NCBI GenBank assembly: GCA_038257155.1
Contig: JBBSJP010000005.1
Location: 112,743-176,742, forward strand
Length of the DNA: 64,000 nucleotides
Origin: JANJTY01 sp038257155
GTDB lineage: Bacteria; Pseudomonadota; Gammaproteobacteria; Xanthomonadales; Xanthomonadaceae
Direction of reading: 5' to 3'
Shown: positions 17,740 to 25,873 of the stretch, piece by piece
Numbering within the stretch: position 1 is the stretch's first letter
Layout of the letters: each line of letters starts with the position of its first letter
Notes under the pieces: model-generated
The model's input: only the letters and a program-made list of their open reading frames with translations
Databases searched by the model: none
What the model was told of the DNA's origin: nothing
Translations under genes and position numbers: made by a program

Positions 17740-18384
17740 TTACTTGAAAGCCGAATCTGGCGCAGGCGTGTCAACAGCTGAACCATCATTCTCGCGCCGC
17801 CGGTATTCGCCCCGGAACCACACCGTCCAGGCCTCCTGTTCCGCATTGAACTCCCAGAACTCCTGCAATACCCGGCCGTCCGGCTGCGGCGTCCAGCGCC
17901 CGCGGAACGGTGCCGACCGGCCATCGCCGTGATAGGTGATCGTTCCTTCGAGTTGCATCGCACCTTGCGCCTCGCGACTGCCGCTGTAGTCGATCAATAC
18001 GTCCGCGCTCTGCCAGACCTGTCGCCAGGCGCGCTGGTTCGGGTCGTAGAAATTCATGCTGAAACCCGATGATCCGCGTACGCCGCGCCAGTGCTCGGTG
18101 ATCAGGCAGCCATTGGCGAGGCGTTCGATGCGGTTCTCGCCGAGCAAGGTGCCGCTGGCTACGTCGAACACGTCCCAGTGCCCCAGCCAGAAATCGAAAT
18201 CGCGGTAGGGCGCGGCATCCGTCGTGCAGGCTGTTGCCGGTGGCGCCGCTGGAGGCGCGGTGGCGTCCTGTGCATGAGTCAGCGGGATGGCTGTCACGAA
18301 AGCGATCAGCGCGATGCAGTTCATCCAGTTCGTTCGTCGCGTGCCCCGGCGTGACAACTGCTGCATAGTTCGGGTTCCGTGCAT
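17740..18384 (-). CDS. Secreted lipocalin-like/DUF1579-type protein
   Basis: 214 aa from ATG 18384, which has GAGGTGA upstream; the frame stays open further upstream but without a better start. A signal peptide (MNCIALIAFVTAIPLTHAQ, preceded by basic residues) is followed by a Pro/Ala spacer and a beta-rich domain with YRDFDFWLGHWDVFD, GENRIERLANGCLITEHW and FRGRWTPQPDGRVLQEFWEF. FDFWxGxWxV is the hallmark of the DUF1579/lipocalin-like family, whose members bind small hydrophobic ligands or are of unknown role. It is convergent with the second fibre gene and divergent from the MFS gene. Confidence 0.75.
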   Translation of the reverse strand: MHGTRTMQQLSRRGTRRTNWMNCIALIAFVTAIPLTHAQDATAPPAAPPATACTTDAAPYRDFDFWLGHWDVFDVASGTLLGENRIERLANGCLITEHWRGVRGSSGFSMNFYDPNQRAWRQVWQSADVLIDYSGSREAQGAMQLEGTITYHGDGRSAPFRGRWTPQPDGRVLQEFWEFNAEQEAWTVWFRGEYRRRENDGSAVDTPAPDSAFK

Positions 18385-18503
18385 GATGCTCACCTCAGGT
18401 TTCGGCGCACTGATTGTAGTCTCTGCCAAACCCCCGTAATTGACCCGAGGCCTTCCGCTACGGTGGTGCTTCGGAGCTCCCTCTCTTTGGTACACCTGCG
18501 CCT

Positions 18504-19934
18504 GTGCGACGCGAACGCCTGCTTCCACTGATCATTGCGACCGCCCTGTTCATCGAGAACATGGACTCGACGGCGATCACCACATCCTTGCCGATGATGG
18601 CGCTTGACCTGGGCGTGGAGCCGGTAGCGCTGAAACTGGCCCTGACAACCTACATGCTCGCGCTGGCCGTGTTCATTCCTATCAGCGGCTGGGTGGCGGA
18701 TCGATTCGGCGCGCGGCCCACCTTCATGCTGGCCATTGCGGTGTTCCTTTGTGGCTCATTGGGTTGTGCAGCCGCCGACTCACTTGGCTGGTTGGTCAGT
18801 GCGCGCTTCGTGCAGGGTATCGGCGGCGCGATGATGGTGCCGGTCGGACGACTGGTGCTGCTGCGCAGCGTGCCCAAGGCCCAATTGGTGCAGGCGCTGA
18901 GCTGGCTGACCATTCCGGCCTTGCTGGGACCCATGCTGGGCCCGCCGCTGGGTGGACTGATCACCACCTACGGCAACTGGCGCTACATTTTCCTGATCAA
19001 TATTCCGATCGGCCTGCTCGGAATCTGGTTGGCCTGGCGCCATATACCGCTGCTGCGCAGCCCAGTGAAGGCGCTCGACTGGCAAGGGTTTGCCCTGACC
19101 GGCATGGGCTTGGGACTCAGCATCATCGGCTTCGCCAGTCTTGGGCGCGGACTGGTCAGTACGCCCCTGGCCCTGGGCTGCCTGGCGCTCGGATTGCTGG
19201 CGCTGGCACTGTACGTGCCGCATGCGCGGCGTCACCCGCATCCCTTGATCGACCTCGGACTTTTCCGCATTCCGACCTTCTGCATCGGCGTGCTTGGCGG
19301 CTCGCTGTTCCGCATCGGTATCGGTGCCACGCCCTTCCTGTTGCCGCTGATGCTGCAGCTCAGCTTCGGGCTGAATCCGCTGCAGTCGGGCCTGCTGACC
19401 TTCACGTCCGCGGCGGGTGCGATGTTCATGAAGACGATTGCATCACGCGTGCTGAAGCGCTTTGGCTTTCGCCGCGTGCTGATCGCCAACGCGGCGGCGG
19501 CCTCGGTCATGCTCTGCGGTTTCGGACTGTTTCGTGCCGAGACACCGTATCCGCTGATCATTGGCGTGCTGCTTGCCAGCGGCTGTTTCCGTTCGCTGCA
19601 GTTCACCAGTCTCAATGCGATTGTCTACGCCGATGTCGAACCCGAGCGCATGAGCGCTGCCAGCAGCCTGTCCGCGATGGCGCAGCAGGTGGCTCTGGCA
19701 ATCGGCGTGACGATAGGCGGTTACGCCTTGACCATCGCCAGTGCAGCCAGCGGGCATCCGGTGGATGCCGCGATCAACTTCGGCTTTGCCTTCCTTACGG
19801 TGGGACTGATCTCGGCCAGTTCGGTGCTGCTGATGTGGCGCCTGCGGCCGGATGCCGGTGCGGAAATGGCGGGCCGCGCCGAGGCGGGCAAGGAGATCGC
19901 CGAACCGAAGCCTGCGCAGCGGCCTGGTACCTGA
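18504..19934 (+). CDS. MFS multidrug exporter, DHA2 (EmrB/QacA) family
   Basis: 476 aa, GTG start. It is predicted to have 14 transmembrane helices. MFS motif A appears as GWVADRFGARPTF after the second helix, and IENMDSTAITTSLP in helix one matches the DHA2 LDxTIVNVALP signature. Motif C is visible as LLGPMLGPPLGGLI in helix five. It probably exports toxic compounds or metabolites with proton antiport. There is no EmrA-like partner nearby, so it may work alone. It is transcribed away from the lipocalin-like gene; the 119-base gap holds both promoters. Confidence 0.9.
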   Translation: MRRERLLPLIIATALFIENMDSTAITTSLPMMALDLGVEPVALKLALTTYMLALAVFIPISGWVADRFGARPTFMLAIAVFLCGSLGCAAADSLGWLVSARFVQGIGGAMMVPVGRLVLLRSVPKAQLVQALSWLTIPALLGPMLGPPLGGLITTYGNWRYIFLINIPIGLLGIWLAWRHIPLLRSPVKALDWQGFALTGMGLGLSIIGFASLGRGLVSTPLALGCLALGLLALALYVPHARRHPHPLIDLGLFRIPTFCIGVLGGSLFRIGIGATPFLLPLMLQLSFGLNPLQSGLLTFTSAAGAMFMKTIASRVLKRFGFRRVLIANAAAASVMLCGFGLFRAETPYPLIIGVLLASGCFRSLQFTSLNAIVYADVEPERMSAASSLSAMAQQVALAIGVTIGGYALTIASAASGHPVDAAINFGFAFLTVGLISASSVLLMWRLRPDAGAEMAGRAEAGKEIAEPKPAQRPGT

Positions 19935-20063
19935 TTGCAAGCGGCATTGCCAGCGGATGGCATGGGCGCTGCGCCAGTTGCCCACATCGTTCTGAATGAA
20001 GCGTCGATTGCTTGGCACACACGGCTATACTTCGCGCCCTTTCTCGCTGTGAGTCGTGTGCCC

Positions 20064-20333
20064 ATGCGTCCTGCATTCTTCAGTGTCATCGCGCTCGGTC
20101 TGGTTTCGCTTGCCGTCTCGGCCGGTGAAGCCGACATCTGCTACAGCCCGGCCGTTGCCTATGCCAGCGCAGTTCCGCCGACCAACGAGACAGTGTTCGA
20201 ATGCCCGATCGCGGGTTCCAAGACCTTGCCAGAGCTGGCGGCCGATGGTTGGGAGGTCGTACAGCTGACGCCTTTGACGGCAGGCGGCGGCACCCAGATC
20301 ACCAACCAGCTCGTCATCCAGCGGAAGTCCTGA
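20064..20333 (+). CDS. Small secreted two-cysteine protein, copy 1
   Basis: 89 aa from ATG 20064. A signal peptide (FFSVIALGLVSLAVSAGEA) precedes a 70-residue mature part with ICYSP, FECPIAG and then LPELAADGWEVVQLTPL. The two cysteines may form a disulphide. Its neighbour starting at 20337 shares the same pattern, so they are tandem paralogues. The LAxxGWxVVxL stretch resembles DUF4177-like short domains, but I do not recognise a named family. Function unknown. Confidence 0.65.
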   Translation: MRPAFFSVIALGLVSLAVSAGEADICYSPAVAYASAVPPTNETVFECPIAGSKTLPELAADGWEVVQLTPLTAGGGTQITNQLVIQRKS

Positions 20334-20336
20334 TCC

Positions 20337-20645
20337 GTGCGGCCGTTTGTTCTGGCCCTGGCAGTGGCCACCGTCGCTGCCTGGATTCCTGGATTGGTGT
20401 TGGCCCAGGTCGTCACGGAAGTCTGCTACTCAACGGAGCAAACCTCTGATGTGGCGACACCTCCCACCAGCAGCACGCAGTTCAATTGCCCCATCAGCGG
20501 CGCCCTCACCTTGAATCAGCTGGCGGCACAGGGCTTTCGTGTGGTGAGGCTGAGCCCGGTGTCAGGTATCGCTCCGTTCTCCATTCGCCAGCAGTTGCTG
20601 GTGAAGCGTGTGGCACGCATCCACGGCAGCGGATTCGAAGCCTGA
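20337..20645 (+). CDS. Small secreted two-cysteine protein, copy 2, with Gly-Phe-Glu tail
   Basis: 102 aa, GTG start three bases after the stop of copy 1. A signal peptide (LALAVATVAAWIPGLVLAQ) is followed by VCYST, FNCPISG and LNQLAAQGFRVVRLSPV, aligning with copy 1 at both cysteines and the last helix/strand. It has an extra C-terminal end, ARIHGSGFEA, like the GFE tails elsewhere in the window. A strong terminator follows, so the two genes form one unit. Function unknown. Confidence 0.65.
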   Translation: MRPFVLALAVATVAAWIPGLVLAQVVTEVCYSTEQTSDVATPPTSSTQFNCPISGALTLNQLAAQGFRVVRLSPVSGIAPFSIRQQLLVKRVARIHGSGFEA

Positions 20646-20653
20646 TGGTTCGG

Positions 20654-20687
20654 CCGGGCGATCGACTCTGATCGCCCGGTTGGTTTT
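20654..20687 (+). terminator. Rho-independent terminator after the two small secreted genes
   Basis: A perfect 10-bp stem CCGGGCGATC/GATCGCCCGG (20654-20663, 20670-20679) with a 6-base loop is followed by TTGGTTTT. Confidence 0.85.
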
Positions 20688-20755
20688 GTGCCACCCATCC
20701 GCTGATAGCTCCCTTATGCCAAACTGAACCAAGTCGGTGGACGACAGGGGGTGGT

Positions 20756-22645
20756 ATGTCCGTGGACGCGCTATGGCTGCTTAGCTGCGGTTTCCTGGTG
20801 GTGCTGATGCAGGCCGGGTTTACCTGCCTGGAGAGTGGCCTGGTCAGGGCCAAGAACAGCATCAATGTGGCGATCAAGAACCTGGTCGACTTCTGTATCT
20901 CGGTCACCCTGTTTGCCCTGGTCGGCTACGGCCTGATGTTTGGCACCAGCCTGGGTGGATGGGTCGGCACTGATGGCTTCTGGATCGGCGATCTGTCGCC
21001 GGACGCGATGAGCTTCTTCTTTTTTCAGGCGGTGTTCTGTGGCACCGCCACCACGATCGTTTCCGGCGCCGTGGCCGAGCGCATGCGCTTTGTCACCTAC
21101 GCATGCACGGCCCTGGTGCTCTCCGGTTTCATTTATCCGATCGCAGGACACTGGGTGTGGGCCCTGGATGCCGAACAGCAGCGCGTCGGCTGGTTGGCAC
21201 AGGCCGGTTTCATGGATTTCGCCGGGTCTACCGTGGTGCACTCGGTTGCCGGCTGGGTCGCGCTGGCAGCCTTGATCGTGGTTGGCCCGCGTCTGGGCCG
21301 CTTTGGCAGGCGCGCGCGACATATCGAGGGCCACAGTTTGCCGATTGCAACGCTCGGCGTGTTTCTGCTCTGGTTTGGATGGTTTGGCTTCAACGCCGGC
21401 AGCACCTACGCGTTTTCTGCCGATGTGCCGCGCATCGTGGTCAATACCGCGATTGCGGGTGCAATAGGCGGACTGGTGGCGATGGGCTGGAGCTGGCGCC
21501 TGCAGGGTCGCCCGGCAGCCGATGCCGTGATGAACGGCGTGTTGGCCGGCCTGGTGGCAATCACTGCGAGCTGCAACCTGGTATCACCCGTGCAGTCCGT
21601 GCTGATCGCCGCAGTAGGCGCGACCCTCGCGGGTGTCTGCGCGGTAGCCATGCTGCGGATGCGTCTCGATGATGCAATAGGCGCGGTGCCGGTGCATCTT
21701 GCAGCAGGCGTCTGGGGAACGCTCGCCGTGGCGCTGTTTGCGCCGCTGGGTGCCTTGCAGACAGGCGATCGCCTGAGTCAGGCTGGTGTCCAGTTGGGTG
21801 GCATCCTGGCTATCGGCCTGTTCGCCTTCGGCGTGAGTCTTGCTGGCCTGCTGCTGTATCGCCTGTTCCAGCCGCTGCGGGTCAGTCAACGCGACGAATT
21901 GATCGGCCTCAATATTGCCGAACACGGCGCGACCACGTCCTTGCTCGACCTTCTGAGCCAGATGGACGTGCAGGCGCACAGTGGCGATTTCAGCAAGCCG
22001 GTGAATGTCGAGAACGAGAGCGAAGCCAGCCAGGTGGCGGCGTTCTACAACGCCGTGCTGGAGAAGTTCAATCTGGAGATCGACCGCCGCAAGCTCGCCC
22101 TGCATCGGCTGCAGGAGCTGGCGCATCGCGATCCACTCACCGGCCTGGCCAATCGGCGCCTGCTGCTGGAAAGCGTCCGCCGCGTGTTGTCTGGCGGCGG
22201 CAAACCGTGTGGCGCGCTGCTTTACCTCGACCTCGACAGTTTCAAGCAGGTCAATGACAGCATCGGGCATGACGCGGGCGATGCGATGCTGAAGGAGACC
22301 GGCAAGCGCCTGCACGACATCGCCGGAACGCGTGCCATCGTCGGCCGCCTTGGTGGCGACGAGTTCGCGGTCCTGCTTGAGTGCGAGAAAGACGCCGAGA
22401 TCGAAGCCGTGCGCCTTGCGCAATTGCTGATCGAGGCGCTGAGCCGCCCTGTCGATTACGGCGAACACCGACTGCGTGTGGGTGTGTCAGTCGGAATCGC
22501 GATCCTGGGCGAGTCGATTGCTGAAACGGTCAAGGGCCTGATGCGCAACGCCGACGAAGCAATGTACCAGGCGAAGATGGCGGGCAAGGGCACCTATCGC
22601 GTGCACGGTCGGGAGGACGGCGAGGAATCGCTGCTGCCGGCATAG
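20756..22645 (+). CDS. Ammonium transporter (Amt) fused to a GGDEF diguanylate cyclase domain
   Basis: 629 aa. Residues 1 to about 390 are an Amt/Rh/MEP channel with 11 membrane helices. MDFAGSTVVHSVAGW carries the structural Asp154 and first pore His162, and VHLAAGVWG the second pore His314, so the twin-His pore is intact. After a linker helix comes a GGDEF domain (about 455-625): RDPLTGLANRRLLLE and GGDEF at 533-537. The RxxD inhibitory site before GGDEF is absent. The likely role is coupling ammonium binding or passage to c-di-GMP synthesis. No glnK lies beside it, unlike ordinary amtB. Start ATG 20756 has AGGGGG upstream. Confidence 0.9.
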   Translation: MSVDALWLLSCGFLVVLMQAGFTCLESGLVRAKNSINVAIKNLVDFCISVTLFALVGYGLMFGTSLGGWVGTDGFWIGDLSPDAMSFFFFQAVFCGTATTIVSGAVAERMRFVTYACTALVLSGFIYPIAGHWVWALDAEQQRVGWLAQAGFMDFAGSTVVHSVAGWVALAALIVVGPRLGRFGRRARHIEGHSLPIATLGVFLLWFGWFGFNAGSTYAFSADVPRIVVNTAIAGAIGGLVAMGWSWRLQGRPAADAVMNGVLAGLVAITASCNLVSPVQSVLIAAVGATLAGVCAVAMLRMRLDDAIGAVPVHLAAGVWGTLAVALFAPLGALQTGDRLSQAGVQLGGILAIGLFAFGVSLAGLLLYRLFQPLRVSQRDELIGLNIAEHGATTSLLDLLSQMDVQAHSGDFSKPVNVENESEASQVAAFYNAVLEKFNLEIDRRKLALHRLQELAHRDPLTGLANRRLLLESVRRVLSGGGKPCGALLYLDLDSFKQVNDSIGHDAGDAMLKETGKRLHDIAGTRAIVGRLGGDEFAVLLECEKDAEIEAVRLAQLLIEALSRPVDYGEHRLRVGVSVGIAILGESIAETVKGLMRNADEAMYQAKMAGKGTYRVHGREDGEESLLPA

Positions 22646-22657
22646 CTGTCCGGCAGC
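22633..22657 (+). terminator. Hairpin overlapping the amt-GGDEF stop codon
   Basis: GCTGCCGG (22633-22640) pairs with CCGGCAGC (22650-22657) around a 9-base loop that includes the stop codon. There is no T-run after it, so termination is only possible, not shown. Confidence 0.35.
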
Positions 22658-22807
22658 GATATTGCCTCGAGATGCTGTTTCAGAGACTGGAACAACTCGC
22701 TCAGCGCAACTCGCCAAGTGGATTCTGCGGCTGCCTGCCTTGTATGCCGCCAAGGCGGGTGCCCTCTGGTGGCAAGGTTCGGAGCCACATCATGGTAGGG
22801 TCACCTC

Positions 22808-23158
22808 ATGACCCCGCCCCACATCTTCAAGCCGATCCTGCTCGCACTGGTTCTTGGCCTGTGCGCATGTTCCACGACGGAGTACAGGCCAAACGCTTCG
22901 AACCAAGGCGAATCCGGGGTGCGTGTGCTGACCGAGTATCCTCAAGATCTCCAGTACCAGAGCCTGGGCACGGTGAAAGTCTCCCACTATCAGCTGGGAT
23001 TCCGGACTCCGACGGTGTTGGACGTGAGGGCGAAATTGATAGCCAAGGCGGCTGCAGTCGGCGGAAATGCCGTCGTTGTCCGCAGTCAGCAAGTGTCTGA
23101 CCGGACGATCAGGGTCACTGCAGAGGTGCTTGCGGTGGAGCATTCAAGCCAGAACTAG
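22808..23158 (+). CDS. Small lipoprotein, RcsF/DUF4156-like
   Basis: 116 aa. The lipoprotein signal ends LALVLGLCAC, giving a lipid-modified Cys at about 19 or 21. The mature domain has SLGTVKVSHYQ, VRAKLIAKAAAVGGNAVVV and VTAEVLAV: the G-x-V start, Ala-rich helix with GGNAVVV and final strand of the YbjQ/RcsF/DUF4156 fold. RcsF senses outer-membrane stress; whether this protein has a signalling role is unknown. It stands alone between the Amt-GGDEF gene and the HTH gene. Confidence 0.65.
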   Translation: MTPPHIFKPILLALVLGLCACSTTEYRPNASNQGESGVRVLTEYPQDLQYQSLGTVKVSHYQLGFRTPTVLDVRAKLIAKAAAVGGNAVVVRSQQVSDRTIRVTAEVLAVEHSSQN

Positions 23159-23234
23159 AGACTGCCGATAGCTCGGCACAAGGCTGTCGCGCGCCTGGTT
23201 CGAAGCCCTTGCCATCCGTCGCGAGCTGATCCAT

Positions 23235-23258
23235 ATTCGCAATTCGCGAATTGCGAAT
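23235..23258. promoter_or_regulatory. 24-bp perfect palindrome, likely operator of the HTH gene
   Basis: ATTCGCAATTCG/CGAATTGCGAAT is perfectly symmetric and ends 7 bases before the ATG of the HTH gene. Its AT content is much higher than its surroundings. It fits binding by a dimeric repressor, most likely the HTH protein itself; the low spacing implies it covers the ribosome or transcription start. Confidence 0.65.
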
Positions 23259-23265
23259 TAGGCGC

Positions 23266-23796
23266 ATGGAACTCAAACCCCAAGACCTGCTCGTATTGTT
23301 CAAGGTAGCCGCGCATCCGCAGCGTCGCTGGACCTATGCCGCGTTGGGCGAAGCCCTGTCGATGAGCGCATCCGAGGTGCACGCCAGCGTAAAGCGGGCG
23401 GTGGTTTCCGAGCTGGCCGTGGTGCGGGGGCGTGGCGACTGGTCTCCGATGCGTGCGGCGCTGCTGGAGTTCGCGGTGCATGGTGTCCGCTACGTATGGC
23501 CGACGCAGGCCGGACCGGTGAAGCGGGGTGTGCCAACCTCGATTGGTACCGAGCCCTTGGCAGGCTTGATCCGCGCAGCCACGGGCGAGGCGCCGGTGTG
23601 GGCCCATGCAAGCGGAAGCGCCAAAGGCCCTAGTCTGTCTCCGCTCTACCGCACGGTACCGCAGGCAGCGCTTGCCGATCCGGTCCTGCACCGGCTGCTG
23701 GCCCTGCAGGATGCGCTGCGGGCCGGCAGGGCGCGGGAGCGGGCATTAGCTGCAGAGTGGCTCGAACGCGAGCTGAGCACACTCGATGCGTCTTGA
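23266..23796 (+). CDS. Winged-helix DNA-binding protein paired with a nucleotidyltransferase
   Basis: 176 aa from ATG 23266. The N-terminus (LKPQDLLVLFKVAAHPQRRW, then YAALGEALSMSASEVHASVKRAV) is a MarR-like helix-turn-helix, with a DNA-recognition helix in MSASEVHASVKRA. The C-terminal half is Ala/Arg-rich and matches no domain I know. The start is preceded by the palindrome at 23235-23258. The downstream nucleotidyltransferase ATG overlaps its stop, an arrangement typical of antitoxin-toxin or regulator-NTase pairs. A toxin-antitoxin role is a hypothesis only. Confidence 0.65.
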   Translation: MELKPQDLLVLFKVAAHPQRRWTYAALGEALSMSASEVHASVKRAVVSELAVVRGRGDWSPMRAALLEFAVHGVRYVWPTQAGPVKRGVPTSIGTEPLAGLIRAATGEAPVWAHASGSAKGPSLSPLYRTVPQAALADPVLHRLLALQDALRAGRARERALAAEWLERELSTLDAS

Positions 23797-24483
23797 CGAT
23801 CCGAACCTACCAAATCTGCGCGTCGTTGCCGCGGCTCTTGCTGGACTGGAGGAACAGGTCGTCTTCGTTGGTGGTGCGGTGGCGGGGCTGTTGATCAGCG
23901 ATCCGCTGGCTGAACGGGTGCGCGCCACCGTTGATGTTGACGCGGTGGTGGAGGCGCGCATCGGACAGTTCCAGCGCGTTGAGCGACAAGTCTGGGCTTC
24001 GAGCGAGACATGCAAAGCGGAGTGATCTGCCGCTGGATCCATCGGCAGTCAGGTATTCCGTTCGACTTGATGCCGGTGGAATCGGGGGTCCTGGGCTTTA
24101 GTAACCGCTGGTACCGTTACGCGGTCGACTCCGCGTTGGAGCTTGATGTGGGCGAGGGACTGAGACTCTGGATAGCCGGTCCAGTGGCATTCGTGGCGAC
24201 CAAACTGGAGGCATTCGCTGGACGAGGTGGGGGAGATTTTCTTGCAAGCCATGACCTTGAGGACGTGCTGAACTTAGTCGATGGTCGGCAGGAACTGACG
24301 GAGGAAATGCTGGCCGCGCCTGAGCCTGTGCGTGCCTTCATCCGCGAATCATTGTCCGGTCTTCTAGCCCGACGAGATTTCATCGACGCCCTGCCTGGGC
24401 TGATTCCCGAGCGGGCTCGCGCTGCCATTGTCCTCTCTCGACTGAACGCAATACTGGCAACCCGGGACGCAAGCGAACCATGA
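23786..24483 (+). pseudogene. Nucleotidyltransferase, AbiEii/MNT-like, split by a frameshift
   Basis: The first part (23786-24025) reads MRLDDPNLPNLRVVAAAL, VVFVGGAVAGLL and VDVDAVVEA: the GG...DxD nucleotidyl-transferase core. The second part continues in another frame with GFERDMQSGVICRWIH from about 23995 to 24483, including FVATKLEAFAGRG and HDLEDVLNLVDGR, the usual C-terminal part of this family. The shift lies just before the GGG near 23994 and fits loss of one base. As read, the product is broken: the first frame stops at 24025. It could also be a sequencing error. The gene overlaps the HTH gene by 11 bases, forming a two-gene unit. Confidence 0.7.
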
Positions 24484-24610
24484 TTCTCCACCATGAAATT
24501 CAGTTCGCGAACGACATCTGCGCGCACCTGGCCGACTACAGATGTACTACGTCTCCCGGGCTGCCATCTGCTGCTGACGACTTGGCTCGGTTTGGACTGC
24601 GCTGCAGACC

Positions 24611-24629
24611 AGGCCCGCTTCGGCGGGCT
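24611..24629. terminator. UUCG-type hairpin between the NTase and tRNA-Leu
   Basis: GCCCGC-TTCG-GCGGGC (24613-24628) is a compact stem with a stable tetraloop. It could end transcription from either side (tRNA on the minus strand or NTase on the plus strand), but there is no T-run. Confidence 0.3.
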
Positions 24630-24706
24630 CCTTCGGCTTCAGGGTTGCGAGAATCCCGGGGGATCCCCGTGGTGTAAGTCGGGTCCTGGAACATGCGCTA
24701 TGTGCT

Positions 24707-24792
24707 TGGTGCCGGCGGAGAGACTCGAACTCTCACGATGTTGCCATCGGCGGATTTTGAGTCCGCTGCGTCTACCGTTCCGCCACGCCGGC
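24707..24792 (-). tRNA. tRNA-Leu (anticodon CAA)
   Basis: On the minus strand the 86-base gene starts GCCGGCG and ends CGCCGGC-A-CCA, a 7-bp acceptor stem with encoded CCA. The anticodon arm GCGGA-CTCAAAA-TCCGC gives CAA, reading UUG codons. A long variable arm (GATGGCAACATC) identifies a class II leucine tRNA; the T-arm has GAGTTCGAGTC. Confidence 0.95.
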
Positions 24793-24851
24793 TATGCGTG
24801 CAGGGCGCGCAGTATAGGGCATTGGCTCGATTCCGTGCGCGACCCGTAGCG

Positions 24852-25430
24852 TCAGTGGGCTTCGTCCAGGCGCAGCACGCGTTCGCCGCGCCGATACCAC
24901 TGATCGCCGAGCGGTTCGAACACCGAGCAGCAGCTCATCGGGCCCTTGTAGATGTGCAGCGAAACGGCCACATCGTCGCTGCGCGGATTGCGGATGGTGT
25001 GGTACTCGTGCGGCGGGATCAGGCTGCCGGCCGAGCCCATGCCGGCGTTGAGCGTACCGACCGGACGAAAATTGAAGCGATCGTCTTCGTTGGACAACAG
25101 TTCGTACTGGGTAATCTCCAGTTCGCCATGCCAGACGCCTTCCACGCACCACATGCCGGCGTGGTCGTGGATCGGGGTGCCTTGGCCTGGGCCCCAGGTC
25201 ATCGCGATCACGGCGTAGCCCAGCTCCGGGCTGTGATAGATCTCGCGGCGCGCGTAGTGATCGGCCTCGGCCTGCATCACGCAGTCGGGCAAACAGATGG
25301 AACGGTCGCGGATCATCCGGCACAGGGTGTGACGCAGGGCCGTGGTGATGGCCTGGTCGTCGCCGGCACTGATGGCGGTGTCCAGCTGGTTGATCAGTTT
25401 GTCGTGACCGGGAAAGTCGAGGGCAGACAT
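24852..25430 (-). CDS. Cysteine dioxygenase-type cupin protein
   Basis: 192 aa, no signal peptide. The central cupin has PIHDHAGMWCVEG (two metal His plus the Cys that forms the Cys-Tyr cofactor in cysteine dioxygenase) and later PPHEYHTIRNP with the third His. The fold and spacing fit cysteine dioxygenase type I, which oxidises cysteine to cysteine sulphinate with non-haem iron, or 3-mercaptopropionate dioxygenase. Which thiol is used cannot be decided here. It lies beside tRNA-Leu on the same strand and is probably monocistronic. Confidence 0.8.
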   Translation of the reverse strand: MSALDFPGHDKLINQLDTAISAGDDQAITTALRHTLCRMIRDRSICLPDCVMQAEADHYARREIYHSPELGYAVIAMTWGPGQGTPIHDHAGMWCVEGVWHGELEITQYELLSNEDDRFNFRPVGTLNAGMGSAGSLIPPHEYHTIRNPRSDDVAVSLHIYKGPMSCCSVFEPLGDQWYRRGERVLRLDEAH

Positions 25431-25519
25431 GGCACAGGTTCACAGAGGAGTAGAGCAATTCTATCGCGCCGACCGAAGTCCTGCTGGCAGCAGCCAGGTG
25501 AGTGGTGCGATTTCTCCGC

Positions 25520-25873
25520 TCAAGCGACCTTCAGGAACTCTGGTGGCGCAAGGATTCCCCTTCGTCTCAAAGGCTCAGGGCCTTCCTCCTCGCAGAGCCG
25601 CCTGAGTCGAGGCATCGTCCGCGCTGAGTACACAAGACAGATCGGGATGGAAAGCGCCTCAACGCTGCTCGTCCATGCCGGCGGAACCTGGCCAACTCGG
25701 GATGCCAACAGATCAGCCACGCCGGCAGCCACGCTCATTTCAGTCAGATCCAGCCCTGACGGCTTTGGGACTTGAGCCCAAAGCACCCCCTCTCGGATGC
25801 TGTCCGCCACCCACTGGCGGGCCGCCAGCGCGTCGTACGACATGAGGGCTCGCACCAGCTCAGGAAGATCCAT
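25520..25873 (-). CDS. Hypothetical protein paired with a nucleotidyltransferase
   Basis: 117 aa from ATG 25873, overlapping the end of the NTase gene by 14 bases. It is mostly helical at the start (MDLPELVRALMSYDALAARQ) and ends PEPLRRRGILAPPEFLKVA, a tail I have seen in small proteins located next to DUF6036-type nucleotidyltransferases. No catalytic motif is seen. As the downstream partner in a tight pair it could be an antitoxin or toxin; this is inference. Confidence 0.55.
   Translation of the reverse strand: MDLPELVRALMSYDALAARQWVADSIREGVLWAQVPKPSGLDLTEMSVAAGVADLLASRVGQVPPAWTSSVEALSIPICLVYSARTMPRLRRLCEEEGPEPLRRRGILAPPEFLKVA

Noticed and set aside
18385..18528. Longer N-terminus for the lipocalin-like protein
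   Set aside because: The extension lacks a signal peptide at its start; ATG 18384 has a good ribosome site and yields a proper signal peptide.
24693..25775. 360-aa plus-strand frame through tRNA-Leu and the dioxygenase gene
   Set aside because: It would run through a tRNA and opposite a gene with clear cupin motifs.
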